Assembly (NCBI GenBank): GCA_946480525.1
Contig: CAMLLA010000003.1
Location: 1 to 31,011 of the forward strand
DNA from: an uncultured Asticcacaulis sp.
GTDB taxonomy: Bacteria; Pseudomonadota; Alphaproteobacteria; Caulobacterales; Caulobacteraceae
Reading direction: 5' to 3'
DNA: 31,011 nt
The notes beneath the pieces are model-generated. The model saw nothing but the letters and a program-made list of their open reading frames with translations, was not told the DNA's origin and did not search any database. The stretch's first letter is position 1. Each line of letters opens with the position of its first letter. The translations under genes and the position numbers were made by a program. Of this stretch, positions 6,717 to 14,618 are shown in pieces.

Positions 6717-7391
6717 TCAGATCTTGTGAACGGCCTCGAGGTCCGAAGGCACGTGGCCCATGATCTTTTTGATCGATTTGATCATGTGGGGCTGGTCCGT
6801 ATAGCCGAGATCGACCGCAACGGCCACGGGCCTGTCGCCGGCCTTCAGGCGCCGTACGGCTTCCTGGGCGCGGCGGATCAGTTGAAAATCCTTCTGGGTG
6901 ATGCCCGTGACCTTCTTGAAGCGTTCCTGGACGGCTCGCTTCGACGCCGCCTTTGGATGTGCGGTGAAGGCCTGGGCGACCAGGTCGTCGGATTGCAGGA
7001 GATTGGCGGCAACCATCATATCGGTGAGCTGTTCGGCGTTCCGAAAGGTCGGTAATGGCAGCTTCACCCCATTGAGCGTGAAGCCGTCCTCGTCCATGGG
7101 CAGAAATCGCACCCCGGGATTCGCGCCGGTTTGCCTGTCCTGCGTGACATAGACGTGCGCTGCAAATGAGATGACGATGCCGTACTCGCCCGCCGCATAA
7201 GGCACGTCGACCGGTTCCTTTCCCTGTCCGGCCAGGAAGATAACGGGTGGCTTGCCGGGCGTTTCCCTGAAGATGAGGTCCCACGACCCATCGGGTGTCG
7301 CCGTGTAAATGCCGTCCGTCAGGCAAACGGTCTGCCAGACCGTATCGATCCAGGGATGGGAGGAACTGCGTCGCGAGTGTTTTTGGCTCAT
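6717..7391 (-). CDS. AraC-family transcriptional regulator
   Basis: A 224-residue regulator convergent with the HTH_42 gene. The N-terminal half (DGSWDLIFRE, GVRFLPMDEDGF) resembles the DUF6597-type sensory domain that often precedes AraC helix-turn-helix domains. The C-terminal half has the paired AraC helices: KRAVQERFKKVTGI, FQLIRRAQEAVRRLK, then VAVAVDLGYTDQPHMIKSIKKIMG. The ligand is unknown. Only eight bases separate the two stops and no terminator hairpin is obvious between them. A likely target is its own promoter region, which has two inverted repeats. Confidence 0.85.
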   Translation of the reverse strand: MSQKHSRRSSSHPWIDTVWQTVCLTDGIYTATPDGSWDLIFRETPGKPPVIFLAGQGKEPVDVPYAAGEYGIVISFAAHVYVTQDRQTGANPGVRFLPMDEDGFTLNGVKLPLPTFRNAEQLTDMMVAANLLQSDDLVAQAFTAHPKAASKRAVQERFKKVTGITQKDFQLIRRAQEAVRRLKAGDRPVAVAVDLGYTDQPHMIKSIKKIMGHVPSDLEAVHKI

Positions 7392-7425
7392 GATTCAGGT
7401 GTCGTCGGTAAGGTCTGGAAAAAGG

Positions 7426-7520
7426 CGCCAGGGCCGTCGTCCCTTTTTTGACACCTGGCGTATAATATTACGTCGAGTGGTTAGTTGTGCAAGCGACACT
7501 CCCCAAAGCGGAAGTGTCGC
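7426..7520 (-). promoter_or_regulatory. Candidate promoter and inverted repeats upstream of the AraC-type gene
   Basis: On the minus strand TTGCAC (7492-7487) and TAATAT (7470-7465) are 16 bases apart, a reasonable sigma70 promoter for the regulator. Two inverted repeats frame it: CGCCAGG (7426-7432) with CCTGGCG (7454-7460), and GCGACACT (7493-7500) with AGTGTCGC (7513-7520). The second could be an operator just upstream of the -35 box. Binding by the adjacent regulator is inferred. Confidence 0.35.
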
Positions 7521-7581
7521 ACGCTGGATAGAATGCCATTACCGAACGCTATTCTTCAAATGCGGGATGAGGTGGTGCCAT

Positions 7582-8367
7582 TCAGAGAATTCCAATGGCC
7601 TTGACCGATTGATACAGCATGTAGAGCGCGACAGCGAAAATCAGGCCAGCAAATCCGGTCGTCAAGGCGACCCGTTTCCTTGCGATTGTCGCCGCCGCCC
7701 AGGCGCCCAATAGACTGCCGACGAAGCCGCCGCACACGAAGAACAGGGCAACCGGCCAATTGACGAGACCCGCAGACGCGTAGGTGGAGGCCGTCGATAC
7801 GCCGAAGGCAGTCACAGCGAAGAGCGAAGACGATATGGCGTTCACTATCGGCATGGCTGTTGCCGCCATCAGGCTGGGCACGATCAGGAAGCCACCGCCG
7901 ATGCCGAAGAAGCCGGAAAGCAGGCCGGTCGCCAGCCCAAATACTACCAGCCGCGGGAAGTTATCCCTGTTGAGACGGACTTTTGGATTTCCCTCGGCGT
8001 CCTTGTTCCTGATCATCAGCGCGCCAACGATCATCATCAGTAACGCGAAAAGCGACAGCAGTGCGTGACCGTCCAGCAGTCTGCCGAAGTAGGCCCCCAT
8101 GAGCGCACCTGCAACGCCGGCGCCGGTGAAAACCACTACGCAGCGCCATTTGACTGTCCCTGACCGCGCTCTTCCAAACAAACTTATGGCGGCGTTCAAA
8201 GCCACGCTGACAGCGCTTGTCCCGATGGCGACATGGGGATTGGTTATCCCGACGAGGTAGACCAGCAAAGGCACGGCCAGAATCGACCCGCCGCCGCCTA
8301 CCAGAGACAGGGTGAAGCCGACAAGACTGCCAGCGAGTGCCGCTAAAACACACTGAACGTCGAACAT
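7582..8367 (-). CDS. TauE/SafE (DUF81) family sulfite/sulfur-compound exporter
   Basis: About 261 residues, nearly all in hydrophobic segments; seven or eight membrane helices in two repeats. The N-terminal repeat contains LSLVGGGGSILAVPLLVYLVG and the second GLLSGFFGIGGGFLIVPSL, the duplicated glycine-rich signature of TauE/SafE permeases. Members export sulfite, sulfoacetate or related sulfur compounds. The start at 8367 (MFDVQCVLAAL) leaves 13 bases after the preceding stop; the longer start at 8403 would overlap that gene. It is the last gene of the BigR-type operon, so removal of sulfite made from persulfide is the likely job. Confidence 0.88.
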   Translation of the reverse strand: MFDVQCVLAALAGSLVGFTLSLVGGGGSILAVPLLVYLVGITNPHVAIGTSAVSVALNAAISLFGRARSGTVKWRCVVVFTGAGVAGALMGAYFGRLLDGHALLSLFALLMMIVGALMIRNKDAEGNPKVRLNRDNFPRLVVFGLATGLLSGFFGIGGGFLIVPSLMAATAMPIVNAISSSLFAVTAFGVSTASTYASAGLVNWPVALFFVCGGFVGSLLGAWAAATIARKRVALTTGFAGLIFAVALYMLYQSVKAIGIL

Positions 8368-8380
8368 GGCAGTTACCCGG

Positions 8381-8887
8381 CTAAGGCCGGTTCCACGGGG
8401 CAAACATCAGAATTTTCGCCATGCCGCAGAAGCCGGTGACACCGGCAAAGATCAGCCCTGTGCCGACAAAGCCTGAAAGCAGCAGGAAGGCCTGATTGAC
8501 AAAGCTGCCAAGAAGCACGCCTGCAAGGACAAGAACGCCAGCGGTAATCATAACCTGACGTTGAAGTTCGATCGGCCGTCGGGTGTCCCTGTGTACCGGC
8601 AGGCCGCTTTGCTTCCAGCTCTCAAGCCCGCCGTCCAGGATGAGCCACGTCCGTTCGCCCGCCTTGGCCGCAAGACGGTCTACGTTCGCCTGGGTGCGGC
8701 CACCGCTCTTGCAGTGGAAAACAAGGAGGTCCCCGGTAATCGCGGTTGCGTCCAGGGCCGACGCCGGACAGTTCAACGCCCCATCGATGCGTTCACGCCG
8801 GAACTCATCCGCCTCCCGGATATCCACCAGGGTGGCTCCGTCCTGCATCAGGCGTGCGGCATCGGCCGGGCTGATTAACTTACGCAT
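8381..8887 (-). CDS. Rhodanese with C-terminal DUF2892 membrane domain (YgaP-like)
   Basis: A 168-residue fusion. Residues 1-102 form a rhodanese domain with active-site Cys59 in FHCKSGGRT, the loop that carries the persulfide. Residues about 112-155 give two hydrophobic helices (VMITAGVLVLAGVLLGS and LLLSGFVGTGLIFAGVTGFCGMA) of the DUF2892 type, as in the membrane rhodanese YgaP of E. coli. It probably transfers sulfane sulfur at the inner membrane. The gene starts 12 bases after the stop of the previous rhodanese gene and is followed closely by the exporter gene. Confidence 0.88.
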   Translation of the reverse strand: MRKLISPADAARLMQDGATLVDIREADEFRRERIDGALNCPASALDATAITGDLLVFHCKSGGRTQANVDRLAAKAGERTWLILDGGLESWKQSGLPVHRDTRRPIELQRQVMITAGVLVLAGVLLGSFVNQAFLLLSGFVGTGLIFAGVTGFCGMAKILMFAPWNRP

Positions 8888-8899
8888 TACTATGTACTT

Positions 8900-9220
8900 T
8901 CATGACTGACTTTGGATGGGCAGGCCTGCGGCGACCCAGGCATCGAACCCGCCCGCGAGCAGATAGATGTCCTTCGCGGACGTCGCCGCACACAGCTGTT
9001 GGGCGTTCATCTGCGTCCGTCTTCCAGACCGGCAGTGAAAGATGACGGGTCTGTCGCCGGCCCCCGGCAACGCGCCCGCCGCAAGGCGGGACAGTGGCAA
9101 ATGGTGCGCTTCGGGTAAGACGCCGCTGCGCTCTTCGGTCTCACGGATGTCGACAAGCGTGGCACCAGCGGCCATCAGGGCCTGTGCGTCCAGGGGAGAG
9201 ATGGATTTAGCTTCCTGCAT
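8900..9220 (-). CDS. Single-domain rhodanese sulfurtransferase
   Basis: A 106-residue stand-alone rhodanese. It has LVDIRETEER, the active-site loop FHCRSGRRTQ with Cys63, and a C-terminal LLAGGFDAWVAAGLP. The start at 9220 is chosen over 9238 because GGAGGAG lies eight bases before it; this start overlaps the end of the regulator gene by 14 bases. The protein moves sulfane sulfur between thiols, probably to or from glutathione persulfide or the neighbouring membrane rhodanese. No signal peptide is visible, so it is cytoplasmic. Confidence 0.88.
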   Translation of the reverse strand: MQEAKSISPLDAQALMAAGATLVDIRETEERSGVLPEAHHLPLSRLAAGALPGAGDRPVIFHCRSGRRTQMNAQQLCAATSAKDIYLLAGGFDAWVAAGLPIQSQS

Positions 9221-9557
9221 TGGGCGACTCCTCCGCAAGCAGATCAGGACAATAGATATCGCGGAGCACGGTCAGGACGCGGACGGCCTTTTCGTCAGCC
9301 ACGCGATAGAAAAGCGACTGCGACGCGCGACGGCTTGTGACGATGCCTTCGTCCCGCAGTTTGGCGAGGTGTTGCGACAGCGCGGACTGACTCAGGCTCA
9401 AGGCGTCACCCAGCGCAGATACGGAGAGCTCGCCGGCGGTCAGCAGGTGACACAAGATCAGGAGGCGCTGTTCGTTGGCCAGGGCGCGAAGCAGGCCGGC
9501 GGCCTCGCCAGCCTTTGCTTCGAACACGCGCATTTCCGTTTCAGGCAAGTGCGACAT
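9207..9557 (-). CDS. bigR: ArsR-family persulfide-sensing repressor, BigR/SqrR-like
   Basis: A 116-residue winged-helix repressor. The core LSQSALSQHLAKLRDEGIVTSRRASQSLFYRV is close to what I remember of BigR/SqrR. It keeps two cysteines at the expected places: Cys36 (LLILCHL) and Cys103 (RDIYCPD). In BigR and SqrR these form a di- or tetrasulfide bridge when reactive sulfur species rise, which releases DNA. GAGGA before the ATG overlaps the AT-rich operator. Downstream rhodaneses and the exporter, and the divergent persulfide dioxygenase gene, are the usual regulon, so local autoregulation is expected. Confidence 0.88.
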   Translation of the reverse strand: MSHLPETEMRVFEAKAGEAAGLLRALANEQRLLILCHLLTAGELSVSALGDALSLSQSALSQHLAKLRDEGIVTSRRASQSLFYRVADEKAVRVLTVLRDIYCPDLLAEESPNAGS

Positions 9558-9607
9558 TAGAATCCTCTAAATTAGATATTGCTTATTTAGTATGTTCTAA
9601 TATATAT
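9556..9607. promoter_or_regulatory. AT-rich palindromic operator (BigR box candidate)
   Basis: The 73-base gap between divergent bigR and the dioxygenase gene contains a perfect odd palindrome TCTAA-A-TTAGA (9566-9576) and a wider inverted pair ATTAGAA (9556-9562) with TTCTAAT (9595-9601). AT-rich dyads of this style are the known type of site for BigR/SqrR repressors. Both transcription units could be shut by one or two dimers here. Confidence 0.6.
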
Positions 9608-9630
9608 GTCAAGTTACAGGAGCGTTCCAA

Positions 9631-10527
9631 ATGTCAAACCCCATCATCAAGGCCTTCTTCGACGAACCTACGAACACGGTGACCTACCTGGTATGGGATG
9701 CGTATAGCGGATCCGGCGTGGTAATCGATCCCGTGCTCGACTTCGATATGGCCTCCGGTGAAGTTGATACCCGGTCGGTGGAGGCCGTACTGGCGGCCGC
9801 GCACGCGCAGGACGTACGCATTGAATGGGTCTTGGAAACCCATGTCCATGCCGACCACCTGAGCGCCGCCCCCCTTGTCAAGGCACGGACCGGCGCGCGG
9901 ATCGGCATCGGCGAACACATCGTTGACGTGCAGCAGATTTTCCGGCCGATATTCAATGCCGTCGACGTGAAACCGGAAGGTGGGGATTTCGACGCTCTGT
10001 TCGCCGATGGCGACACGATACAGGTCGGCGGGCTGACGGTAGAGGTGCTTTACACGCCAGGCCACACGCCGGCCGATGTCAGCTACAGAATCGGGGACGC
10101 TGTATTTGTGGGCGACACCCTGTTCATGCCCGATTACGGAACGGCGCGCGCCGACTTTCCCGGCGGTGATGCGCACGCGCTTTATCGCTCAACCCGGAAA
10201 CTGCTGGCGCTACCGCCGGAAACCCGGCTGTTCATGTGTCATGACTACAAGGCGCCTGGACGGGATTATTTTGCGTGGGAGACTACGGTCGCAGAGGAAA
10301 AGGCCTCGAACAGACACGTCCGTGACGGCATAGACGAGGTGGAATTCGTCGAGATGCGAAAACAACGGGATGCCGGGCTTTCGGCGCCAAAGCTTCTTTT
10401 GCCTTCGATCCAGGTCAATATGCGGGGCGGCCGCTTTCCGCCAGCCATGTCTAACGGGGTACAATACATGCTAGTCCCCGTTAAGGTGAAGGGTGCGCCG
10501 GAAGCGACGCTTGTTATCGACAATTGA
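9631..10527 (+). CDS. blh: Blh-type persulfide dioxygenase, metallo-beta-lactamase fold (ETHE1-like)
   Basis: A 298-residue metallo-beta-lactamase-fold enzyme. The first metal motif HVHADH spans residues 71-76, His145 sits in PGHT, Asp162 in VGDTLF, and His204 in MCHDYK. The ARADFPGGD stretch after VGDTLF is the pattern seen in ETHE1/Blh persulfide dioxygenases, which oxidise glutathione persulfide to sulfite with one non-heme iron. The enzyme is cytoplasmic (no signal peptide). AGGAG lies eight bases before the start. It is transcribed divergently from the bigR operon; its product, sulfite, would be exported by the TauE/SafE protein. Confidence 0.9.
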   Translation: MSNPIIKAFFDEPTNTVTYLVWDAYSGSGVVIDPVLDFDMASGEVDTRSVEAVLAAAHAQDVRIEWVLETHVHADHLSAAPLVKARTGARIGIGEHIVDVQQIFRPIFNAVDVKPEGGDFDALFADGDTIQVGGLTVEVLYTPGHTPADVSYRIGDAVFVGDTLFMPDYGTARADFPGGDAHALYRSTRKLLALPPETRLFMCHDYKAPGRDYFAWETTVAEEKASNRHVRDGIDEVEFVEMRKQRDAGLSAPKLLLPSIQVNMRGGRFPPAMSNGVQYMLVPVKVKGAPEATLVIDN

Positions 10528-10682
10528 CCACTTTGGCATGGTCAGGCGACACGCGACGTCCGGCGCTGAGGAATTGCCTGGCTCACGGCCTCAACCTTCT
10601 ATTGCGCGAATCAGGTAGGATGTGGTTATGGAACAAATTGAGAACCTGAACGGTTGCCAGGCTTTCAATCCCGGAGACCAGC

Positions 10683-12482
10683 TTGCGCGCCAAAACTCTT
10701 GCCGTTCAATCAGAGAAAAAAAGGCCAGGCGGTATCTTGGACCAAACGGCCACCGCGCGCGCCGAGATCGAGCGGGTCCGCGAATTCGCCAGGGCCTGGG
10801 TTAAGACTATCCCGGAAACCCGGCGAAGCGATAGCGCCGTTTTGTTTGCCCGCCAGGCCCTGGCCGCACTGGCTGAGCGTACCGCACCGGCATACAAACT
10901 GAATGCTTCCATCTTTCTTCCGTTTGGTAAACTGGACAAGGCAGCCGTCGCTCTGGCGGAAATCGTCGCGGCTGAAGCGGGCAAATTGCCACTTCCGGAA
11001 GCTTTACATATCGTCACCAGCTTCTACCCTTCGCTTATACCCACGCGTGAGCGCGGCTTGCTGGGGGCGTTTTACACCCCGCCTGCGCTCGCCAACCGCC
11101 TGCTGGACATGGTGGAGGACGAGTCCCTGGATTGGCGACATGCCCGGGTGCTCGATCCAGCGGTCGGTGGAGGCGCCTTTCTGATCCTTGCGGCCCAGCG
11201 TATGCGTCGAGCCATCGAGAGCAGTGAACCCGCCTTCATCCTTGCCCAGCTCGGTTCGAGACTGCTTGGACTCGAACTTGACCCGCGTGCGGCCAGCCTC
11301 GCTCAGACGGCGATGGAAATCCTGCTTTCCGATTTGTCACTTAGCGCGGGTCGCCCCGTGCCCACCATGGTCCGGGTCTGCGATACACTCAACGAAGAAC
11401 CCGACGCCGTCTTTGATCTGGTCGTCGGCAATCCCCCCTACGGTCGCGTTGCCTTGAGCGGTGACCAGCGACGCCGGTATGAGCGAAGCCTTTATGGGCA
11501 CGCTAATCTCTACGGCGTGTTCACCGATATTGCGCTGCGCTGGACAAAACCCGGTGGCCTCGTTGCCTACCTTACGCCCACAAGCTTTCTCGCCGGCCGT
11601 TATTACTCTGCTCTCCGCGGTTTGCTGGCCAGCGAGGCGCCGCCCGTCGCGATTGATTTTGTTCACGCACGCGCCGGCGTTTTCGAAGACGTTCTGCAGG
11701 AAACGCTTTTGGCCGTCTACGCCAAGGGGGCCAAGGCAAATCGCGCACAGATCCATTACCTCACCCTGACCAGCGATCGGGAGGCCCAATCCACCCGCAA
11801 CGGAACGATCGGCCTGCCCAAACCGGCGACCGCGCCCTGGCTGGCGCCTCGGGAACCCGCACATAGCCAGTTGATCACGCGGGTCGAGACCATGAAAACC
11901 CGGCTCGCCGACTGGGGATACTCGGTGTCGACGGGACCGCTGGTCTGGAACCGGTTCAAGCCGCAACTGCGCCTCAAGGCCGGCGGCAAGGATGTCTATC
12001 CTCTGCTTTGGGCCGAATGCGTGACGTCAGATGGCCGGTTCGTGTACCGGGCGGCCAAGAAGAACCACGAGCCCTATTTCAAGCTGGAAGCTGGCGACGA
12101 TTGGTTGCTGGTCACTGAGACATGTGTTCTGGTCCAGCGCACGACAGCCAAAGAGCAGTCCCGCCGCCTCATAGCCGCGGAGTTACCAGCCGCATTTATC
12201 GCGCAACATGGAGGCGTTGTGGTGGAGAACCATCTCAATATGATCCGCGCGGACGGCCATGCGAAGGTTTCCCCAGGCGTGGTTTCGGCAATCCTTAACA
12301 GCCGCGTCGTTGATCAGGTGTTCCGTTGCATGAGTGGCAGTGTGGCTGTTTCTGCTTTTGAGCTGGCGTCTATGCCGCTTCCCAAGGTCAGTGATCTCAA
12401 AGTCCTGTCGCACCTCGTGGCGCTGGAGGCCGACCGGGAGGAGATAGAGGCGGAATGCGCCCGTTTGTACGGGACGACGTGA
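10683..12482 (+). CDS. Type II DNA N6-adenine methyltransferase (partner of BsuBI/PstI-family nuclease)
   Basis: A 599-residue methyltransferase. In order it shows motif X-like GAFYTP (about 128-133), the SAM-binding motif DPAVGGGAF (158-166) and the catalytic motif NPPY (250-253), followed by a long target-recognition region. This order fits N6-adenine methylases of the gamma class. The only sensible start is TTG 10683, with GGAGA six bases upstream; no ATG occurs before the SAM motifs. A TTG start may keep expression low. The stop overlaps the ATG of the nuclease gene by one base (TGATG). It protects host DNA by methylating the same site the nuclease cuts, presumably CTGCAG or a related site. 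Confidence 0.88.
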   Translation: MRAKTLAVQSEKKRPGGILDQTATARAEIERVREFARAWVKTIPETRRSDSAVLFARQALAALAERTAPAYKLNASIFLPFGKLDKAAVALAEIVAAEAGKLPLPEALHIVTSFYPSLIPTRERGLLGAFYTPPALANRLLDMVEDESLDWRHARVLDPAVGGGAFLILAAQRMRRAIESSEPAFILAQLGSRLLGLELDPRAASLAQTAMEILLSDLSLSAGRPVPTMVRVCDTLNEEPDAVFDLVVGNPPYGRVALSGDQRRRYERSLYGHANLYGVFTDIALRWTKPGGLVAYLTPTSFLAGRYYSALRGLLASEAPPVAIDFVHARAGVFEDVLQETLLAVYAKGAKANRAQIHYLTLTSDREAQSTRNGTIGLPKPATAPWLAPREPAHSQLITRVETMKTRLADWGYSVSTGPLVWNRFKPQLRLKAGGKDVYPLLWAECVTSDGRFVYRAAKKNHEPYFKLEAGDDWLLVTETCVLVQRTTAKEQSRRLIAAELPAAFIAQHGGVVVENHLNMIRADGHAKVSPGVVSAILNSRVVDQVFRCMSGSVAVSAFELASMPLPKVSDLKVLSHLVALEADREEIEAECARLYGTT

Positions 12483-13546
12483 TGTCCGGTTTGCCAGCAT
12501 ATGTGCCAAAGGAAATTGTCAGCGAACGGCTGCCGCTGATCTTCCCCCAGGGCACCCCGAACCGTACCTATTGTGTGCGCGATTTGGCCGCCAGCACAGT
12601 TTTCACGGCGCTTTATATCGGTGCTGTCGAAGGCTCCGGGCAATATCTCGGCCCTGTTCATGTCTATCGCATGACGAACGAGCAGTCTCGCAAACCCGAA
12701 ACCGAGGAGCGAACCAACTATACGTCCTCGCTCAAGAAGAAGAACGTTCAGATCGAAGGCACGCGCTGGTACGCCGACAATACCCGCGAACCGATACGCG
12801 ATGAGACCTTGAGAGATGGCCTTGTTGCCGTAGGGGCCGTTCTACAGCGGGAAGACCTCCCGACCACCTCCGGCGCCCCGAGATACAGCCTGAAGGCTGA
12901 GTTCGCCGCACTCTTCGATCCTGCCCTGCAAGGCGCGGAACTGGAGGCTGCGATCGGCAGGTTCCAGAACGATCATCTGTCTAAAAGCGCGCTGGCACGT
13001 GTGACCATTATTCGGGCCGGCGCCTCGGCGAAGGCGGGAGGCGTACTTGTAACCTTCCCCAATGGAGAGACGCGGAACCTCGCTCCCGGCCCCAGTTCCT
13101 TCATTGCGCAAAGTGTGATCGAAATCTTTGCCAGGCGCTTCCTGAAGGAGCCTGTTGTCCTGTGGCTCAGCGAAAGCGGCAACAAGGTCGTCGTCCGGGA
13201 CGACAGCATTGCGAACGCAATCGGCCTGAAAATCGAGGCCGACAAGAATTTGCCGGATCTGATCCTCGCCGATCTCGGCCCCAGGGATCCTTTGATTGTC
13301 TTTGTCGAAATTGTCGCAACAGACGGCGCAATTACCTCCCGCCGACAGGAAGCGATATATGCCTTGACCGACTCAGCGGGCTTCGACAGGTCTCAGATTG
13401 CGTTTTTGACAGCTTATCAAGATCGTGAATCGGCCGGTTTCAAGAAGACGGTAGCGCAGCTGGCCTGGGGCACCCTGGCCTGGTTCGTTTCAGAGCCCGA
13501 AAATCTTATTGCCTTGCGAAAATCCGGCGAAACCCTGCCTCTGTAA
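12482..13546 (+). CDS. Type II restriction endonuclease, BsuBI/PstI family
   Basis: A 354-residue protein starting at ATG 12482, which overlaps the methylase stop by one base. An in-frame ATG at 12455 would overlap more and is not preferred. The C-terminal part matches my memory of the BsuBI/PstI endonuclease domain: a PD-type core with Asp259 in LPDLILADLG and Glu276 in FVEIVATDG, followed by RRQEAIYALTDSAG. Known members cut CTGCAG. The N-terminal 180 residues should carry DNA-recognition elements. CTGCAG itself occurs in this window (for example at 870 and 11694), so host protection by the linked methylase is needed if the specificity is conserved. Confidence 0.85.
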   Translation: MSGLPAYVPKEIVSERLPLIFPQGTPNRTYCVRDLAASTVFTALYIGAVEGSGQYLGPVHVYRMTNEQSRKPETEERTNYTSSLKKKNVQIEGTRWYADNTREPIRDETLRDGLVAVGAVLQREDLPTTSGAPRYSLKAEFAALFDPALQGAELEAAIGRFQNDHLSKSALARVTIIRAGASAKAGGVLVTFPNGETRNLAPGPSSFIAQSVIEIFARRFLKEPVVLWLSESGNKVVVRDDSIANAIGLKIEADKNLPDLILADLGPRDPLIVFVEIVATDGAITSRRQEAIYALTDSAGFDRSQIAFLTAYQDRESAGFKKTVAQLAWGTLAWFVSEPENLIALRKSGETLPL

Positions 13547-13636
13547 CCCGGCAATGAACTGTGGCGAGTGCCTCAGACATAGTGTCGCCGACCTCGGCCT
13601 TCCAAAAGGATCTTGCCAACTCCAGGGTTCGCCCTG

Positions 13637-14071
13637 TCACCGCATTCCCACGGCCGTCGGCATGCGGATCATGCCGAACCAGCATTCGTCGATAAAGGCG
13701 GCCAGCTTTGTATAGCCCGCCGGATCGATCGGTTTGACCATATAGGCGCTGGCAAAATTGCGATAGGCCTCGTTGACGTCCGAGTCGGCGTCGGAACTGC
13801 TCAGTACGACGACGGGAATGGACTGCACCGTCACCTGCGACTTGAGTGATTTCAACACATCCATGCCGCTGATCGTCGGCAGATTAAGGTCGAGAAAGAC
13901 GAGATCGAAGGTCTGTGCGTCGTCGTCGATCAGAAGCCCGAGGGCGTCGTCGCCATTCAGGGCATGCGTGACCTCGATGGCTGGATTGCGCGCCTTGAGC
14001 GCCCGGCGGAACAATATGGCTTCACCCGTACTGTCCTCTACCAGCAGAATACGCAAGCGGTCTTGAGTCAT
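13637..14071 (-). CDS. Stand-alone response regulator, CheY/Rcp1-like receiver
   Basis: A single receiver domain of 144 residues from ATG 14071; a longer start at 14098 is possible and neither has a clear ribosome-binding site. Acidic residues LVEDS at 11-14, phospho-acceptor Asp61 (FLDLNLP), Ser in VVLSSSDAD and Lys in YMVKPID are all present. The insert between helix 1 and strand 3 and the LVEDSTGEAILFRRAL start are typical of Rcp1-type receivers that work with bacteriophytochromes. There is no output domain and no kinase gene nearby, so it is an orphan acting by protein-protein contact. Confidence 0.85.
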   Translation of the reverse strand: MTQDRLRILLVEDSTGEAILFRRALKARNPAIEVTHALNGDDALGLLIDDDAQTFDLVFLDLNLPTISGMDVLKSLKSQVTVQSIPVVVLSSSDADSDVNEAYRNFASAYMVKPIDPAGYTKLAAFIDECWFGMIRMPTAVGMR

Positions 14072-14506
14072 GACGGCATCATGCGCGGCTTCTGCCATCG
14101 CAGCAAGCGAATCGTTGCCTGATCACGGTGGCTTTACGCGCAATTAAGTGAATGGAATCAGGAAAGCCACACTCTGTGCCAGCCTGCTCCATGGCTTACC
14201 GGTATCCGGCGCCTGAATGGCCAATGCGAAGGTTTTACATCCAGCCGCCTAATGGTAAGCGCTGTCGTCGCGTGACCAGATTTTGCACGAAAACACACGC
14301 AGGCTTGGTCATACCAAAATAATTGTCTGATTTGTTTCCGCAATTCATCGCAAACACGAATGCAAAGTCAGTTTCAATAGTGAAAACTCCCAACATTCAC
14401 TGGCTGTTGATTGGTCCTCACCTGTCAAAAGGCGTAGAGCAGGCGTCGGCAGCCAAATAGGACATTCGCGCAAATACGTGGTTAAAAGAACACGCTTCCG
14501 GCCGTA
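14072..14506. other. Intergenic region, no gene seen
   Basis: Some 430 bases between the divergent receiver gene and the TonB-receptor promoter. I find no supported reading frame. AAGCGCT within TGGTAAGCGCTGT (near 14254-14266) resembles half of a LacI-type operator, and the base composition drops slightly towards A/T, as expected for a regulatory gap. Nothing else stands out. Confidence 0.5.
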
Positions 14507-14562
14507 ATGGTCAGACCATGTTGACTAAAAAAGTCTGACGAAATAACATGTGAGCGCTAACA
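14507..14562 (+). promoter_or_regulatory. Promoter of the TonB receptor with two palindromic operators
   Basis: TTGACT (14521-14526) and TAACAT (14544-14549) are 17 bases apart, a good sigma70 promoter. Just upstream lies a perfect odd palindrome ATGGTC-A-GACCAT (14507-14519), of the form bound by FadR-subfamily GntR regulators. Overlapping the start site is TGTGAGCGCTAACA (14549-14562), a near-perfect LacI-family operator with one mismatch. Dual control by two sugar-responsive repressors is the simplest reading; neither regulator is encoded in the window. Confidence 0.6.
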
Positions 14563-14618
14563 AGCTGCGGCAACGACCGCGGCGCCGGGAATCAGAGGAA
14601 ACAAAGGGAGACATCTGT

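Noticed and set aside
5578..7326. 582-residue minus-strand open frame opposite the epoxide hydrolase end, HTH_42 and AraC genes
   Set aside because: It is antisense to genes with clear protein motifs, is Arg/Gly/Pro-rich as expected of GC-rich shadow frames, and has no recognisable domain.
7448..7466. TTGACA followed by TATAAT on the plus strand
   Set aside because: The two consensus boxes are only seven bases apart, which cannot be used by sigma70, and no plus-strand gene follows.
10525..10544. TGACCA/TGGTCA hairpin after the blh gene as terminator
   Set aside because: The stem is only six base pairs and no T run follows.
10622..10804. Possible small controller-protein gene before the methylase
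   Set aside because: The 60-residue frame shows no helix-turn-helix and becomes Arg-rich shadow sequence once it overlaps the methylase start.
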